A program made the position numbers and the translations under genes. A DNA stretch of 64,000 nucleotides from Chloroflexota bacterium (GTDB lineage: Bacteria; Chloroflexota; UBA11872; VXOZ01), in assembly GCA_012270555.1 (NCBI GenBank), contig JAAXIC010000031.1, positions 143,821-207,820 on the forward strand, written 5' to 3'. How positions within the stretch are numbered: the stretch's first letter is position 1; each line of letters opens with the position of its first letter. Shown piece after piece: positions 35,152-44,244 of this stretch. Under the pieces are notes generated by a model that had not been told where the DNA came from, made no database searches, and saw only the letters and a program-made list of their open reading frames with translations.

Positions 35152-36540
35152 CTACTGGGCGGGCCGTAAGATGTGCCACACGCTGGCGATCTCTTGCTGC
35201 AGTTCGGTGCTCTGCTCAAGCTCTCTGTTGATCTTGTCGCAGCCGTACATGACCGTAGTGTGATCGCGGCCGCCGAGGATTCTGCCAATCTCCGGCAGCG
35301 AGACTTGCGTTTCTTCTCGCATCATGTGCATCGCTATCTGACGCGGCCGGGCAATCGTCTTATCGCGTTTGGGCCCGATGAGGTCCGCCACCCGCACGCG
35401 AAAGTGCGTGGCGACGGCGTTGAGAATCTGTTCAGGCGTGAAAGCGTCTTTACGCACATTGAAGAGCAAACCGTCCAGGACTTCCGTCGCCAGTTCCTGG
35501 GACGGCTGCTGGTTGTTCAGCTTTGCAAACGCCAAGAGTCGCGTCAGGGATCCCTCAAGTTCTCTCACGTTGCTTACGAGATGCGTTGCCAGGAACTCGA
35601 GGACTTCGTGCGAGACAACTGCGTCTTCCTCCTCGGCCCGTTCGCTCAGGATGGCGATGCGGGTCTCGAGGTCCGGGGGTTGGATGTCCGCGATCAAGCC
35701 CCAAATGAAGCGGCTGCGTAGACGTTCGGTAAGCGTCTCGATGCTGTTTGGCTGCCGGTCGCTGGAGAGCACGATCTGCTTGCCGATTTCATGGTACGCA
35801 TTGAACGTGTGAAAAAACTCCTCTTGCGTCTGTTCCTTGCCGGCGAGAAACTGCACGTCGTCAATGAGGATAATGTCCGCGCTGCGGTAGCGGTCACGAA
35901 ACTCATCGATGCGCTTGTTCTTGATGGCGCGAATGAACTCGTTCGTGAATATTTCGCACGTGACGTAGACGATGTGGCAGTCGGGCTGGGTCTGCATCAC
36001 TTCATTGCTAATGGCGTGCAGCAAGTGCGTCTTACCCAGACCCGCGTCGCCATAGATGAAGAGCGGATTGTACGCTTTTGCGGGGCGTTCCGCCACCGCT
36101 TGCGCGGCTGCCGCGGCCAAGCGGTTTCCCGCGCCTATCACAAAGCGATCGAACGTAAATTTCGCGTTGACCATGCTCTGTGTGCCGGCGCCGCGCGGCA
36201 ATCGCGATTGCTCAACCCGTGGGGCGGCAGGTGCTGCCGTCGCTGATCCGTCCGTGGCTGAGACTTGACGCGCCTGTTCCGGGATGGATGAGGATACCTC
36301 GTACACGACCGAGACCTCTTGGTGACAGAGACGCGCCAGTATCTGCTCTACCAGAGCGTGGTAATTCCTCTCCACCACCTCTTTGGCAAAGGTATTGGGC
36401 ACACCTACCCGAAAGGGAGAGCCATTGGTATCGATGAGATGGGTGTTGCGGAGCCAGGCAGTAAACTGTCCGCGCGGCACCTCTAGTTCAAGTTCGCCGA
36501 GGACAGTTTGCCAAAGCGTTCGTGGGTCTAAGCTAGACAT
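35152..36540 (-). CDS. dnaA: chromosomal replication initiator DnaA
   Basis: A 462-residue DnaA starting MSSLDPRTLWQTVLGEL at 36540, matching domain I. The AAA+ domain has Walker A GDAGLGKTHLLHAI and Walker B IILIDDVQFLAG. The C-terminal DNA-binding helix motif includes GGRDHTTVMYGCDKI. Upstream in-frame sequence to 36783 does not look like DnaA. No dnaN is adjacent, and I found no DnaA-box clusters (TTATCCACA) in 34867-35151 or 36541-36770, so an origin here is not supported. Confidence 0.95.
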   Translation of the reverse strand: MSSLDPRTLWQTVLGELELEVPRGQFTAWLRNTHLIDTNGSPFRVGVPNTFAKEVVERNYHALVEQILARLCHQEVSVVYEVSSSIPEQARQVSATDGSATAAPAAPRVEQSRLPRGAGTQSMVNAKFTFDRFVIGAGNRLAAAAAQAVAERPAKAYNPLFIYGDAGLGKTHLLHAISNEVMQTQPDCHIVYVTCEIFTNEFIRAIKNKRIDEFRDRYRSADIILIDDVQFLAGKEQTQEEFFHTFNAYHEIGKQIVLSSDRQPNSIETLTERLRSRFIWGLIADIQPPDLETRIAILSERAEEEDAVVSHEVLEFLATHLVSNVRELEGSLTRLLAFAKLNNQQPSQELATEVLDGLLFNVRKDAFTPEQILNAVATHFRVRVADLIGPKRDKTIARPRQIAMHMMREETQVSLPEIGRILGGRDHTTVMYGCDKINRELEQSTELQQEIASVWHILRPAQ

Positions 36541-36770
36541 TGAGAAAGGGGAAAGGAGAGAGGCGATATCTCTACTCAACATGCTATCAAATCTGCGGTG
36601 CGAGGGCAAGCTGTGCGTGTCTACCTGTCTTTCGTTGCGTGCACGGAGTGAATGGGATGCACAGCGACCAACCGCGGGCTTCAAGGGTTGAAATTCACGA
36701 GAATCTCTGTCATAGTGAAAGCAGAATATGCGCAACGCTGGCACTCCCGCTCGGCAAGAAAGAGGAAGCA

Positions 36771-37109
36771 ATGGCTGATCCAATCACAGTAACCGATGAT
36801 AGCTTCACGAAAGACGTAACGGAATCTGCACTTCCTGTCGTCGTCGACTTCTGGGCATCATGGTGCGGCCCCTGCAAGATGGTGGAACCAATCGTCAAAG
36901 AGCTCGCCAATGAGCTTGAGGGCAGGGTGGTGTTTGCTAAGGTCAATACCGACGATAACCTGGAGACGCCAACGCGCCTGGGCGTGCAGGGAATCCCGAC
37001 CCTCATCTTCTTCCGCGACGGTCAAGAGGTTGGGAGAGTGGTAGGCTTTCGGCCCAAAGCGCAACTGCTGAAGGCAATCGAGGCCGATCTCTTGCAGACC
37101 GCGTCGTAG
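36771..37109 (+). CDS. trxA: thioredoxin
   Basis: A 112-residue thioredoxin with the active site WASWCGPCKM and the cis-proline loop GIPTLIFF. The start MADPITVTDDSF is preceded by GAGGAAG. It reduces protein disulfides in the cytosol. The gene is divergent from dnaA. An in-frame extension upstream to 36540 is not coding. A strong terminator follows. Confidence 0.95.
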   Translation: MADPITVTDDSFTKDVTESALPVVVDFWASWCGPCKMVEPIVKELANELEGRVVFAKVNTDDNLETPTRLGVQGIPTLIFFRDGQEVGRVVGFRPKAQLLKAIEADLLQTAS

Positions 37110-37145
37110 GGGTCCTGCAGATAGCAAGTCTCCGCCAAAGAAGTA

Positions 37146-37178
37146 GCTAGCCGGTTCAACTGAACCGGCTAGCATTTT
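37146..37178 (+). terminator. intrinsic terminator after trxA
   Basis: A perfect 12-bp stem (37146-37157/37162-37173) with an AACT loop, followed by ATTTTG. Symmetry may let it serve the convergent gene too. Confidence 0.75.
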
Positions 37179-37256
37179 GATTCTAAAGTCATTCAGCGGT
37201 GTTTGCCCGTGCCCCGCCGCCAAGAATCCAGGTAAGTGCGGCGCAAGCCTGGCGGT

Positions 37257-38801
37257 CTACTCTCCTTGGGCAACGTCGAGGATCATGGTGTGGATCAACT
37301 GCTCCACCGGGGCCAGATCGTCGGTAAAGACCTGGGTCTCCACGGTGGTGAGTTCGCGGTAGTGCTCCGATGCCACGGCGAGAACCACGCGCAGCCGGTC
37401 GTCGACGTCCTGGCTGACGAGCAGCGGCTGAATGTTGTCGAGGAAGTCTTGCGGCGAGCTAGACTGGTTGGTGGCCACGACAATGCTGTTGATCGTGCCC
37501 GGAATATCGATGATGTAGACATTCGGGAAGACCGCCTTCATCGTGCCGGCGATGGTGTGCACCAACCGAAAATCGGTGGCCGTGCGCCCGACATTTATGA
37601 CCGCTACGCCGTTTGGCGTCAGCCGGTCGCGTACATGCTGGAAATACTCTTTCGTAGTCATTTGAAACGGTATATACGGCTGCTGGTAGGCGTCGGTACC
37701 GATGAGGTCGTACTTGCGGTCGTCGGTCATGAGAAAGTAGCGGCCGTCTTGCGCGACCACTTCCAGATTGGGTTCATTCATATCGAAGAACTGGCGCCCG
37801 ACCTCCACAATTTCGGGATCGATTTCAACGCCGACGATCTTAATCGGTCCATAGATCTGCGTCATTTGCTTGGGCACGGTACCCGCGCCAAGCCCGATCA
37901 TAAGAACGCGTTGAAGGTCGGCGGGCGCGACGTCTGGAGCAAAATACGGGGCCACTAAGTAGTAGTCCCAGGGGCCACCTGTGAGCAGCCGCTCGGGATG
38001 GTAAATCGAGTGTGTCGCTTGCCCTTCGTTCAGTTCAAGGTGACGCGTGCTATCCTCCATCTCGATCACACGAATGTAGTTGTAGGCAGATTCCGCTTCT
38101 TCAATCACAACGCCTTCGTCCGCAGGCTTGATCGTCACCTGGGGCACAATTGTCAGCCCCACGAGCACGAGCACGAAGATTAGCGGATAGAGTCTCCTTC
38201 TCCCTAAGGCGATGATTGAGAGGATAAGCAGCGTGAAAGCAAACGTGAGAAACGTGTTGCGCGTGCCGATGTTTGGCACCAGCACGAGGGTGGGCAAGAA
38301 AGCGCCCAGCAAGCTGCCGACGGTCGAAATCGCGTAGAGCTGGCCCGCCACGCTGCCTGATTGCCGCACGTCTCCATCTTCCAAGGACAACCGAATCGCA
38401 AAGGGCGAAACGCAACCGAGCAACGTAATCGGGACTGCAAGCAGGAGCAACACTACCAAGAGTGAGCCCCAAAAGACGCCGAGAGAGTAGGTAGCGAATG
38501 CGACTTGGGAGTACTGCAAAATGGGGCGGGAGATAAACGGCAGCACACCAATCAATACCGCTGCCACCGCCGTCAACTGGTAGAGCACCTCTTCTCGTGG
38601 ATAGCGGTCGGCCAAACGTCCGCCAAGGTAGTAGCCTAATGTCAGGTAGAGCAGCGTAAACCCGATGACGTTCGCCCATACAAAGAGCGACGTACCGAAG
38701 AACGGGGCGATGAGCCGAGACAAAGCAATCTCCGTCCCTAAACTCGAAATACCGCCCACGAACACAATGAGGATGAGTAGAGTGCGTGAAGTTCTCGACA
38801 T
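37257..38801 (-). CDS. fused membrane/spermidine synthase-like protein
   Basis: A 514-residue fusion. About seven membrane helices (1-225) resemble the MFS-like half of bacterial fused spermidine synthases. The C-terminal half is a Rossmann-fold aminopropyltransferase-like domain with VLMIGLGAGTVPKQ, VGVEIDPEIVEVG and DLIGTDAYQQPYIPF. The DAYQ segment is the gatekeeper loop of the spermidine synthase fold, in which the substrate Asp and Tyr usually lie. Substrate and role are unproven; similar fusions have unknown activity. Confidence 0.85.
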   Translation of the reverse strand: MSRTSRTLLILIVFVGGISSLGTEIALSRLIAPFFGTSLFVWANVIGFTLLYLTLGYYLGGRLADRYPREEVLYQLTAVAAVLIGVLPFISRPILQYSQVAFATYSLGVFWGSLLVVLLLLAVPITLLGCVSPFAIRLSLEDGDVRQSGSVAGQLYAISTVGSLLGAFLPTLVLVPNIGTRNTFLTFAFTLLILSIIALGRRRLYPLIFVLVLVGLTIVPQVTIKPADEGVVIEEAESAYNYIRVIEMEDSTRHLELNEGQATHSIYHPERLLTGGPWDYYLVAPYFAPDVAPADLQRVLMIGLGAGTVPKQMTQIYGPIKIVGVEIDPEIVEVGRQFFDMNEPNLEVVAQDGRYFLMTDDRKYDLIGTDAYQQPYIPFQMTTKEYFQHVRDRLTPNGVAVINVGRTATDFRLVHTIAGTMKAVFPNVYIIDIPGTINSIVVATNQSSSPQDFLDNIQPLLVSQDVDDRLRVVLAVASEHYRELTTVETQVFTDDLAPVEQLIHTMILDVAQGE

Positions 38802-38839
38802 GTTTGCGTCTAAGGCTCCTCCCTGGCCGCAGGCCAGAA

Positions 38840-39649
38840 CTAAGCTGTTTGCGCGTTGCTATTCCGATATTCCTGTCGTAACCAAAGCGCAAGCAGGATA
38901 CCGGCGAGCGCGACAATGATGCCGGTCACCTGCGCTTGCTTCAATTCCCAAAGCACGATCTCATTCAGCCGCCAGATGAAGATGATGATCTGTGCAACGG
39001 AGTATCCCACCAGATAGAGGGCGAATATCATCCCTGGCGTTTGGAAGCGGTGCCGCAACGGCCAGAGAATGGCAAAGAGCACGGCATTGCCCAAGAGCTC
39101 ATAGACCGCCGCGGGATGATATGCAACGGTTGTGCTTGGCGCGAAGGTCGCGGGATGCGTATACAGAAACGCCCACGGGAGCTCGGAGGGATAGCCAATT
39201 ACGTCGCCGTTCACGATGTTGCCGATGCGCCCAATGCCTTGCGCAGGCAGCGCAAGTATGGCGGCGGCGTCCAGCACGGGCCACAGCCGTATGTTGGTAC
39301 GCCAGCACGTAACCAAGAGCGCGATCACCACGCCAAAGATGCAACCGTAGAATGCCATGCCGCCTTCCCAGGTAGCAATTATGCGCCAAGGCTGCTGTAG
39401 GTATGGGTCGAGGGGTTGCTGAATGACGTAGTAGAGCCGCCCGCCAATAAAGCCGGCGATAGCTGCCGGCCAGAAAAGCGTATTGATCTGATCGTCATTG
39501 ATGCCGCGTTCGTTGGCGTACTTGCGGATGGTCCAAACGCCGGCCAGGATCCCCAAGACGTACATCAGGCCATACCAGCGAAAGGCAATGGGTCCTATTT
39601 GCACCAAGACGGGGTCCAAGTGGATGGTTATGACGGACGGTATGAGCAT
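38840..39649 (-). CDS. lgt: prolipoprotein diacylglyceryl transferase
   Basis: About 269 residues, seven predicted membrane helices. It moves a diacylglyceryl group from phosphatidylglycerol to the lipobox Cys of preprolipoproteins. The signature GRIGNIVNGDVIG and FRWYGLMYVLGI are visible. It would serve lipoproteins such as the solute-binding protein at 18341. The ATG at 39649 is chosen; a GTG at 39685 adds 12 residues. No clear Shine-Dalgarno precedes either. Confidence 0.93.
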   Translation of the reverse strand: MLIPSVITIHLDPVLVQIGPIAFRWYGLMYVLGILAGVWTIRKYANERGINDDQINTLFWPAAIAGFIGGRLYYVIQQPLDPYLQQPWRIIATWEGGMAFYGCIFGVVIALLVTCWRTNIRLWPVLDAAAILALPAQGIGRIGNIVNGDVIGYPSELPWAFLYTHPATFAPSTTVAYHPAAVYELLGNAVLFAILWPLRHRFQTPGMIFALYLVGYSVAQIIIFIWRLNEIVLWELKQAQVTGIIVALAGILLALWLRQEYRNSNAQTA

Positions 39650-39690
39650 GGCTGTTGTAAAGGCGTACCCCTGACTATGTATCACATGGG

Positions 39691-40983
39691 TTAGGTAGCT
39701 ATGGCCGCAGTCTCGCTGGCGGCACGCGCCAATTGGCCGCTCTCGCGGACGCGCCGGAGTTCGTGCAAGGTATCTTCAAGGGCCTCACACGTCTGCGCCA
39801 CGTCCTCTGCTGTGTGCGAGAACGTAATGAAGTTCACGCCCCCGCGCCGAATGAGAACACCGCGCTGGGCCAGACCGGCGAGGAGGAACCGCCACATGAG
39901 ACTCTCTTCTTCAGCATCTCCGGCGTCGAGGAAGCGTTCGCCGCCGATAGGCGCGAGACCGTAGGCTTCCAGCGCCACGCCGGCGCGCTGTGCGGCAGCG
40001 TTAATGCCGTCTCTCAGCAGTTCACCGGTCTGATGGAGGTGCTCATGCACGTTGTGCTTACGCATCACGCCCATCGTTGCCACCGCGGCAGCGAGTGAAA
40101 GCGCTTCACCCCCGTACGTGATGCTGATGACCAGGTCTTCCGCCGCTTGCATTACCTCTTTGCTGCCGACGACGGCAGCCAACGGCATGCCGTTGGCCAT
40201 GGCTTTGGCAAACGTCGCCATGTCCGGGGTCACGCCAAAGTATTCCTGCGCGCCGCCCATGGCCAGGCGAAAGCCGGTGACAATTTCGTCGTAGATGACG
40301 AGCGCGCCATGCTTGTGCGCCAGATCGTTCAGACCTTGGAGATAGCCCGGCTCCGGCTCTTTGCCCATGGATGCCGCATCCAAGGTTACGGCGGCAACCT
40401 GGTTGTCGTGTGTACGGAAAAGGTCCTCAAGATGATTGAGATCGTTGAACGTAAACTGTCTGATGCTTTGTTCTAAAGCCGAGGGTATGCCCCCGTCGTT
40501 GCGACTCGCGCTCCACCCGTCAGACCAACCGCGATAGCCGTTATTGAGGATGAGCTCGCGTTTGGTGTAGGCCCGGGCAATGCGTGCCGCCGCGTTGTTT
40601 GCCTCTGCGCCTCCCTTGAGGAAGCGCACCATCTCGGCGGCGGGTACGGCGTCGATGATGCTGTCTGCCGCTGCCACCTCGAGCGGTGACAACAGTCCAT
40701 AGATGATACCTTTGCCAAGTTGCTCGGCGATGGCCGCATCCACCTCTGGGTAGCAGTAGCCAAGCACGATGGGACCGAGGCCGTTGACAAAATCAATATA
40801 CTCATTGCCGTCAATATCCCAAATGTGCGAGCCGCTGGCGCGCGCGGCGTAAATTGGGTAAGCGCCGAGAGCATAGGCGCTGGGCCGCTTGCTACTAGTC
40901 TGCGAACCGCCAGCAATAACCTCTTGGGCGTGCGCAAAGAGATCCAAGGACTCAGTGAAGTGTACGACAGTCTGTTGCGCCAT
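39691..40983 (-). CDS. class III aminotransferase, glutamate-1-semialdehyde aminomutase-like
   Basis: A 430-residue PLP enzyme. FLKGGAEANNAAARIARAYT, VIYDEIVTGFR (the PLP Asp) and the Schiff-base Lys in FAKAMANGMPLAAV match the GSAM/class III group. The SGSHIWDIDGNEYIDFVNGLG segment is family-typical. It is probably a mutase or transaminase on an unknown amino acid rather than HemL, because no heme genes are nearby. GAGGAG precedes the ATG (40983), and the nitrilase gene ends six bases upstream. The two may act in one pathway. Confidence 0.85.
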   Translation of the reverse strand: MAQQTVVHFTESLDLFAHAQEVIAGGSQTSSKRPSAYALGAYPIYAARASGSHIWDIDGNEYIDFVNGLGPIVLGYCYPEVDAAIAEQLGKGIIYGLLSPLEVAAADSIIDAVPAAEMVRFLKGGAEANNAAARIARAYTKRELILNNGYRGWSDGWSASRNDGGIPSALEQSIRQFTFNDLNHLEDLFRTHDNQVAAVTLDAASMGKEPEPGYLQGLNDLAHKHGALVIYDEIVTGFRLAMGGAQEYFGVTPDMATFAKAMANGMPLAAVVGSKEVMQAAEDLVISITYGGEALSLAAAVATMGVMRKHNVHEHLHQTGELLRDGINAAAQRAGVALEAYGLAPIGGERFLDAGDAEEESLMWRFLLAGLAQRGVLIRRGGVNFITFSHTAEDVAQTCEALEDTLHELRRVRESGQLARAASETAAIAT

Positions 40984-40989
40984 CACCGC

Positions 40990-41925
40990 TTACTCCTCAT
41001 GCTTGCCTTCAACAACGGCCGCCGTTTCGTGGGGATAGCCATTCGCTACCCAGTAACCCTGTTCCGTCAGTTTACCGTACGTTTCCGGTCGGCGGTGCTC
41101 CCACATGTTTTCGCGAAAGTTCGCTTCGCCCGAATCGCCCATGCTGCGCACAATGCGGGGGCGGTCAAGATCAATCTCGGCTACCGCCATGCCCCAGTAG
41201 CGCCCCAAGTCTGCCAGGAATAGGCCGTCGGGACCGATAACGCTGCTCCGATTTAGGCACATGCCGGGCATCCACGGCGCATCGCCGTCTATACCGTTGT
41301 TCACGGGACACACGTACACGCAATTGTCGATAGCCCGCGACGTGATGACCGCCTCCCAGCCAACCTCGCCGTACATGCTGTACACCGTGGGATGGAAGAT
41401 GATCTCAGCTCCCTGCAAGGCGAGAATGCGAAAGCCTTCCGGGAAGTTCACGTCGTAGCAGATTGTAATGCCAATCCTGCCTAAGTCCAGTTCGAACACC
41501 GGCCAGTCATGCCCTGGGACAATTCCCCACTCTTGGCTCTCAACTTTAGTCAAATGCACTTTGCGGTAGCCGCCAACGTAACGGCCGGAGCGGTCGAACA
41601 CCATGGCTAAGTTGCGCCGCACTCCCTCTTCGAGAGCAAAGATAGGCGCCACGACGTTGATGTTGAGCCGCCGGGCAACCTGAGACATGCGCGTGTAGGT
41701 CGGGCCGCCGGGAACGTCCTCGAACCACTCCCCACTCTTGCCGGCGCGGCTCACGCCCTTGATGTGGAAGACCTCAGGGAGACAGGCTATGTCCGCGTTC
41801 TGTTCTGCGGCGCGGGTGATCAGTTCTTCGGCTACATCTAAGTTGTACGCGTGTTTCTCGCTGTCCGTACCGTCCGGCACGCGGAGCGGCGTGGAGCATA
41901 CGGCCACTCGCACAGTTCGCGGCAT
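40990..41925 (-). CDS. nitrilase-superfamily amidohydrolase
   Basis: A 311-residue carbon-nitrogen hydrolase. The Glu-Lys-Cys triad is in CLPEVFH, GYRKVHL and ITICYDVNFPE. The family cuts amides, N-carbamoyl compounds or nitriles; the long N-terminal region and WHRRPETYG-like end hint at a beta-ureidopropionase or N-carbamoylase type. It immediately precedes the aminotransferase gene in the same direction. Confidence 0.87.
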   Translation of the reverse strand: MPRTVRVAVCSTPLRVPDGTDSEKHAYNLDVAEELITRAAEQNADIACLPEVFHIKGVSRAGKSGEWFEDVPGGPTYTRMSQVARRLNINVVAPIFALEEGVRRNLAMVFDRSGRYVGGYRKVHLTKVESQEWGIVPGHDWPVFELDLGRIGITICYDVNFPEGFRILALQGAEIIFHPTVYSMYGEVGWEAVITSRAIDNCVYVCPVNNGIDGDAPWMPGMCLNRSSVIGPDGLFLADLGRYWGMAVAEIDLDRPRIVRSMGDSGEANFRENMWEHRRPETYGKLTEQGYWVANGYPHETAAVVEGKHEE

Positions 41926-42121
41926 TGGAGCCTCCCTGGTATCCGATCACGCACTAGTCTACAGTACTAGAGAGCACGGCGCTTGTCACCTTCTGCCCTT
42001 GTAGGCTTGACACCAACGGCCCGCTTGACGGTTGGTGGGTGGTTTGTCACCATCGATCTATTCAACCGGGCGCTTACGAGCGGGATTCAAATTGCCAGAA
42101 ACGAGTAGGTTGCATCATTTG

Positions 42122-43354
42122 GTGAGTAAAGAGACCCGTTTTCGTGAGGTTGTTTCCTATTTCTTCATGCTCGGCTGCGTGGCGTTCGGCGGTCCGGCGG
42201 CGCACGTGGCGCTGATGCATCGGGAGTTGGTCGAGCGCAAGCAGTGGCTCACGGAGCAGCGGTTCGTGGATCTGTGGGCGGCCACGAACCTCATCCCCGG
42301 GCCGAACTCCACCGAGATGGCAATCCACATCTCATCGGTTCGGGCCGGCTGGCGCGGCCTCATCGGGGGTGGCATTGCGTTCATCTTGCCCGCGGCGCTC
42401 ATGGTGACCGCGCTTGCGTGGGGCTATACTCAATTCGGACACCTCCCCCAGGCGTCGTGGCTTCTCTACGGGGTCAAGCCGGTGGTTATTGCCATTGTGG
42501 TTCATGCGCTGTTCGGCTTGCTCCGTACTGCCTGGCGCAGTATTCCCCTTGGGGCGCTTGGTCTGGCTGCAGGCGCTCTCGCGCTGGTGGGCATAAATGA
42601 GTTGCTCGTGCTGTTTGGCTGCGGGGTGCTGGCGGGAGTGGTCGTATCCGCGAAAGGCCACTTACCGAGAATATCTGGCAAGACGAGCCTTGCGGCCTTG
42701 CCACTTGCTTCCCTCGGTACAGTTTCACCTCTCGCCAAACCGCTGCTTGGTCTGACTGACACGCTCTTGTCCCCGATTGCCGCGCCATTTGGCTTGGGTC
42801 AGCTTTTCTTCACCTTTCTCAAGATCGGCGCCGTGCTGTACGGGAGCGGTTACGTGCTGCTGGCGTTCCTGCACGGTGACTTTGTCGAAGGTCTCGGCTG
42901 GCTCAGTGAAGACCAGTTGCTCGATGCCGTCGCCGTGGGTCAACTCACTCCAGGCCCGCTCTTTACGACCGCCTCATTCGTGGGCTACCTCACGGGATAC
43001 GAGAGCTTTGGCACTGCGCAGGGCGCGCTGCTGGCAAGCGCGCTGGCAACTGTGGGCATATTCTTGCCGTCATTCCTTTTTGTAGCCGCAGTCAATCCCT
43101 GGATTCCCAGACTGCGAGACTCGCGATTCTTTGGTTCCGTGCTCGACGGCGTCGTAAGCGCGGCTATCGGGTTGATGGGAGCCGTGGCGATCTTTCTGGG
43201 ACAGGCGGCGCTTGTTGACGTGCCAACCATAGCCGCCGCGGGGATCGCCTTTGTGCTGCTCTGGCGCACAAAGCTCAACTCCATCTGGCTGATCGTGGGT
43301 GGGGCGGTGTTCGGCGTGGGAGTGCAAATTGCGCTGCCGTATGTAATTCCATAA
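42122..43354 (+). CDS. chrA: chromate transporter ChrA
   Basis: About 410 residues from a GTG at 42122; the exact start is uncertain (42032 is another). Two CHR domains of about six helices each are visible. The N-terminal one has FGGPAAHVALMHRELVER and NLIPGPNSTEMA, and the second has GQLTPGPLFTTASFVGYL. The family exports chromate and may carry other anions. The neighbours give no metal-resistance context. Confidence 0.88.
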   Translation: MSKETRFREVVSYFFMLGCVAFGGPAAHVALMHRELVERKQWLTEQRFVDLWAATNLIPGPNSTEMAIHISSVRAGWRGLIGGGIAFILPAALMVTALAWGYTQFGHLPQASWLLYGVKPVVIAIVVHALFGLLRTAWRSIPLGALGLAAGALALVGINELLVLFGCGVLAGVVVSAKGHLPRISGKTSLAALPLASLGTVSPLAKPLLGLTDTLLSPIAAPFGLGQLFFTFLKIGAVLYGSGYVLLAFLHGDFVEGLGWLSEDQLLDAVAVGQLTPGPLFTTASFVGYLTGYESFGTAQGALLASALATVGIFLPSFLFVAAVNPWIPRLRDSRFFGSVLDGVVSAAIGLMGAVAIFLGQAALVDVPTIAAAGIAFVLLWRTKLNSIWLIVGGAVFGVGVQIALPYVIP

Positions 43355-43432
43355 ATGACCGCGTGGTGAGCACTTGCGTCACCGGAGTGGTAGAATGGTT
43401 TCACGCTAGCAGTCAAAGAGGAGTTGAACATC

Positions 43433-44200
43433 ATGCAGCAGGTAACGCTTGGAAGCTCTGGCATCGAAGTCTCCCGCCTGTGCATCGGCACCGGCACGGT
43501 CGGCTGGAACGGGTCGTCCAATCAAACGCGGCAGCTTGGCACTGAGGGTCTGATCGATCTCCTCTGTTATGCCTACGACTCCGGTGTACGCTTTTGGGAT
43601 ACCGCTGACCAGTATGGTTCCCATCCCCACGTGCGCGGGGCGTTGCGCATGCTGCCGCGCGATCAGGTCGTCATCACGACCAAGACCACGTCACGCACCC
43701 CGGCTGGCATCAAGGCGGATGTCGAGCGTTTTCTGCGCGAGCTTGGCACCGATTATGCCGACATCGTGCTCTTGCACTGTCTCACGGAGCACGACTGGAC
43801 GACGCGCTACCAGGACTGCATGGAGGCGCTAACGGCGTGTAAGGACCGCGGCATGATACGGGCTGTCGGTGTTTCCTGCCATGATTTCGAGGCTTTCAAG
43901 CTCGCAGCCGTTTCCCCCTGGGTAGAGGTGGTGCTGGCCCGCATCAATTATGCCGGTGTTTCCATGGATGCCTCGCCTGAAGAGGTAATCCCGGTCATGG
44001 ACGAGATGTCCGTGCGCGGCAAGGGCATCTATGGGATGAAGGTCTACGGAGCCGGCAAGCTCCTCGACGACCGCCGGCGAGCACTAGAATTCGTGCTCGA
44101 TCTCCCTAGCGTTGCTGCCATTGTCCTGGGCATGGAGAATAAGGCGGAGGTTGACGAGAACGTCGAACTGATGGAGTCGCTCGTAGGCGTTCCCGTTTGA
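43433..44200 (+). CDS. aldo/keto reductase
   Basis: A 255-residue barrel with the catalytic tetrad: Asp and Tyr in FWDTADQYG, Lys in VITTKTT and His in VLLHCL. NADPH-dependent reduction of an aldehyde or ketone is expected. It is shorter than the usual 300 or more residues and lacks part of the C-terminal cofactor loop. AGAGGAG precedes the ATG at 43433; a TTG at 43424 is less likely. Confidence 0.87.
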   Translation: MQQVTLGSSGIEVSRLCIGTGTVGWNGSSNQTRQLGTEGLIDLLCYAYDSGVRFWDTADQYGSHPHVRGALRMLPRDQVVITTKTTSRTPAGIKADVERFLRELGTDYADIVLLHCLTEHDWTTRYQDCMEALTACKDRGMIRAVGVSCHDFEAFKLAAVSPWVEVVLARINYAGVSMDASPEEVIPVMDEMSVRGKGIYGMKVYGAGKLLDDRRRALEFVLDLPSVAAIVLGMENKAEVDENVELMESLVGVPV

Positions 44201-44244
44201 CGCAAGGTCCCGCTGCTGACTGTGGAGCGGTTGAGAGGGAAGCC

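Noticed and set aside
35037..36770. Replication origin beside dnaA
   Set aside because: No DnaA-box cluster or A/T-rich unwinding element was seen in the flanking intergenic regions, and dnaN is absent.
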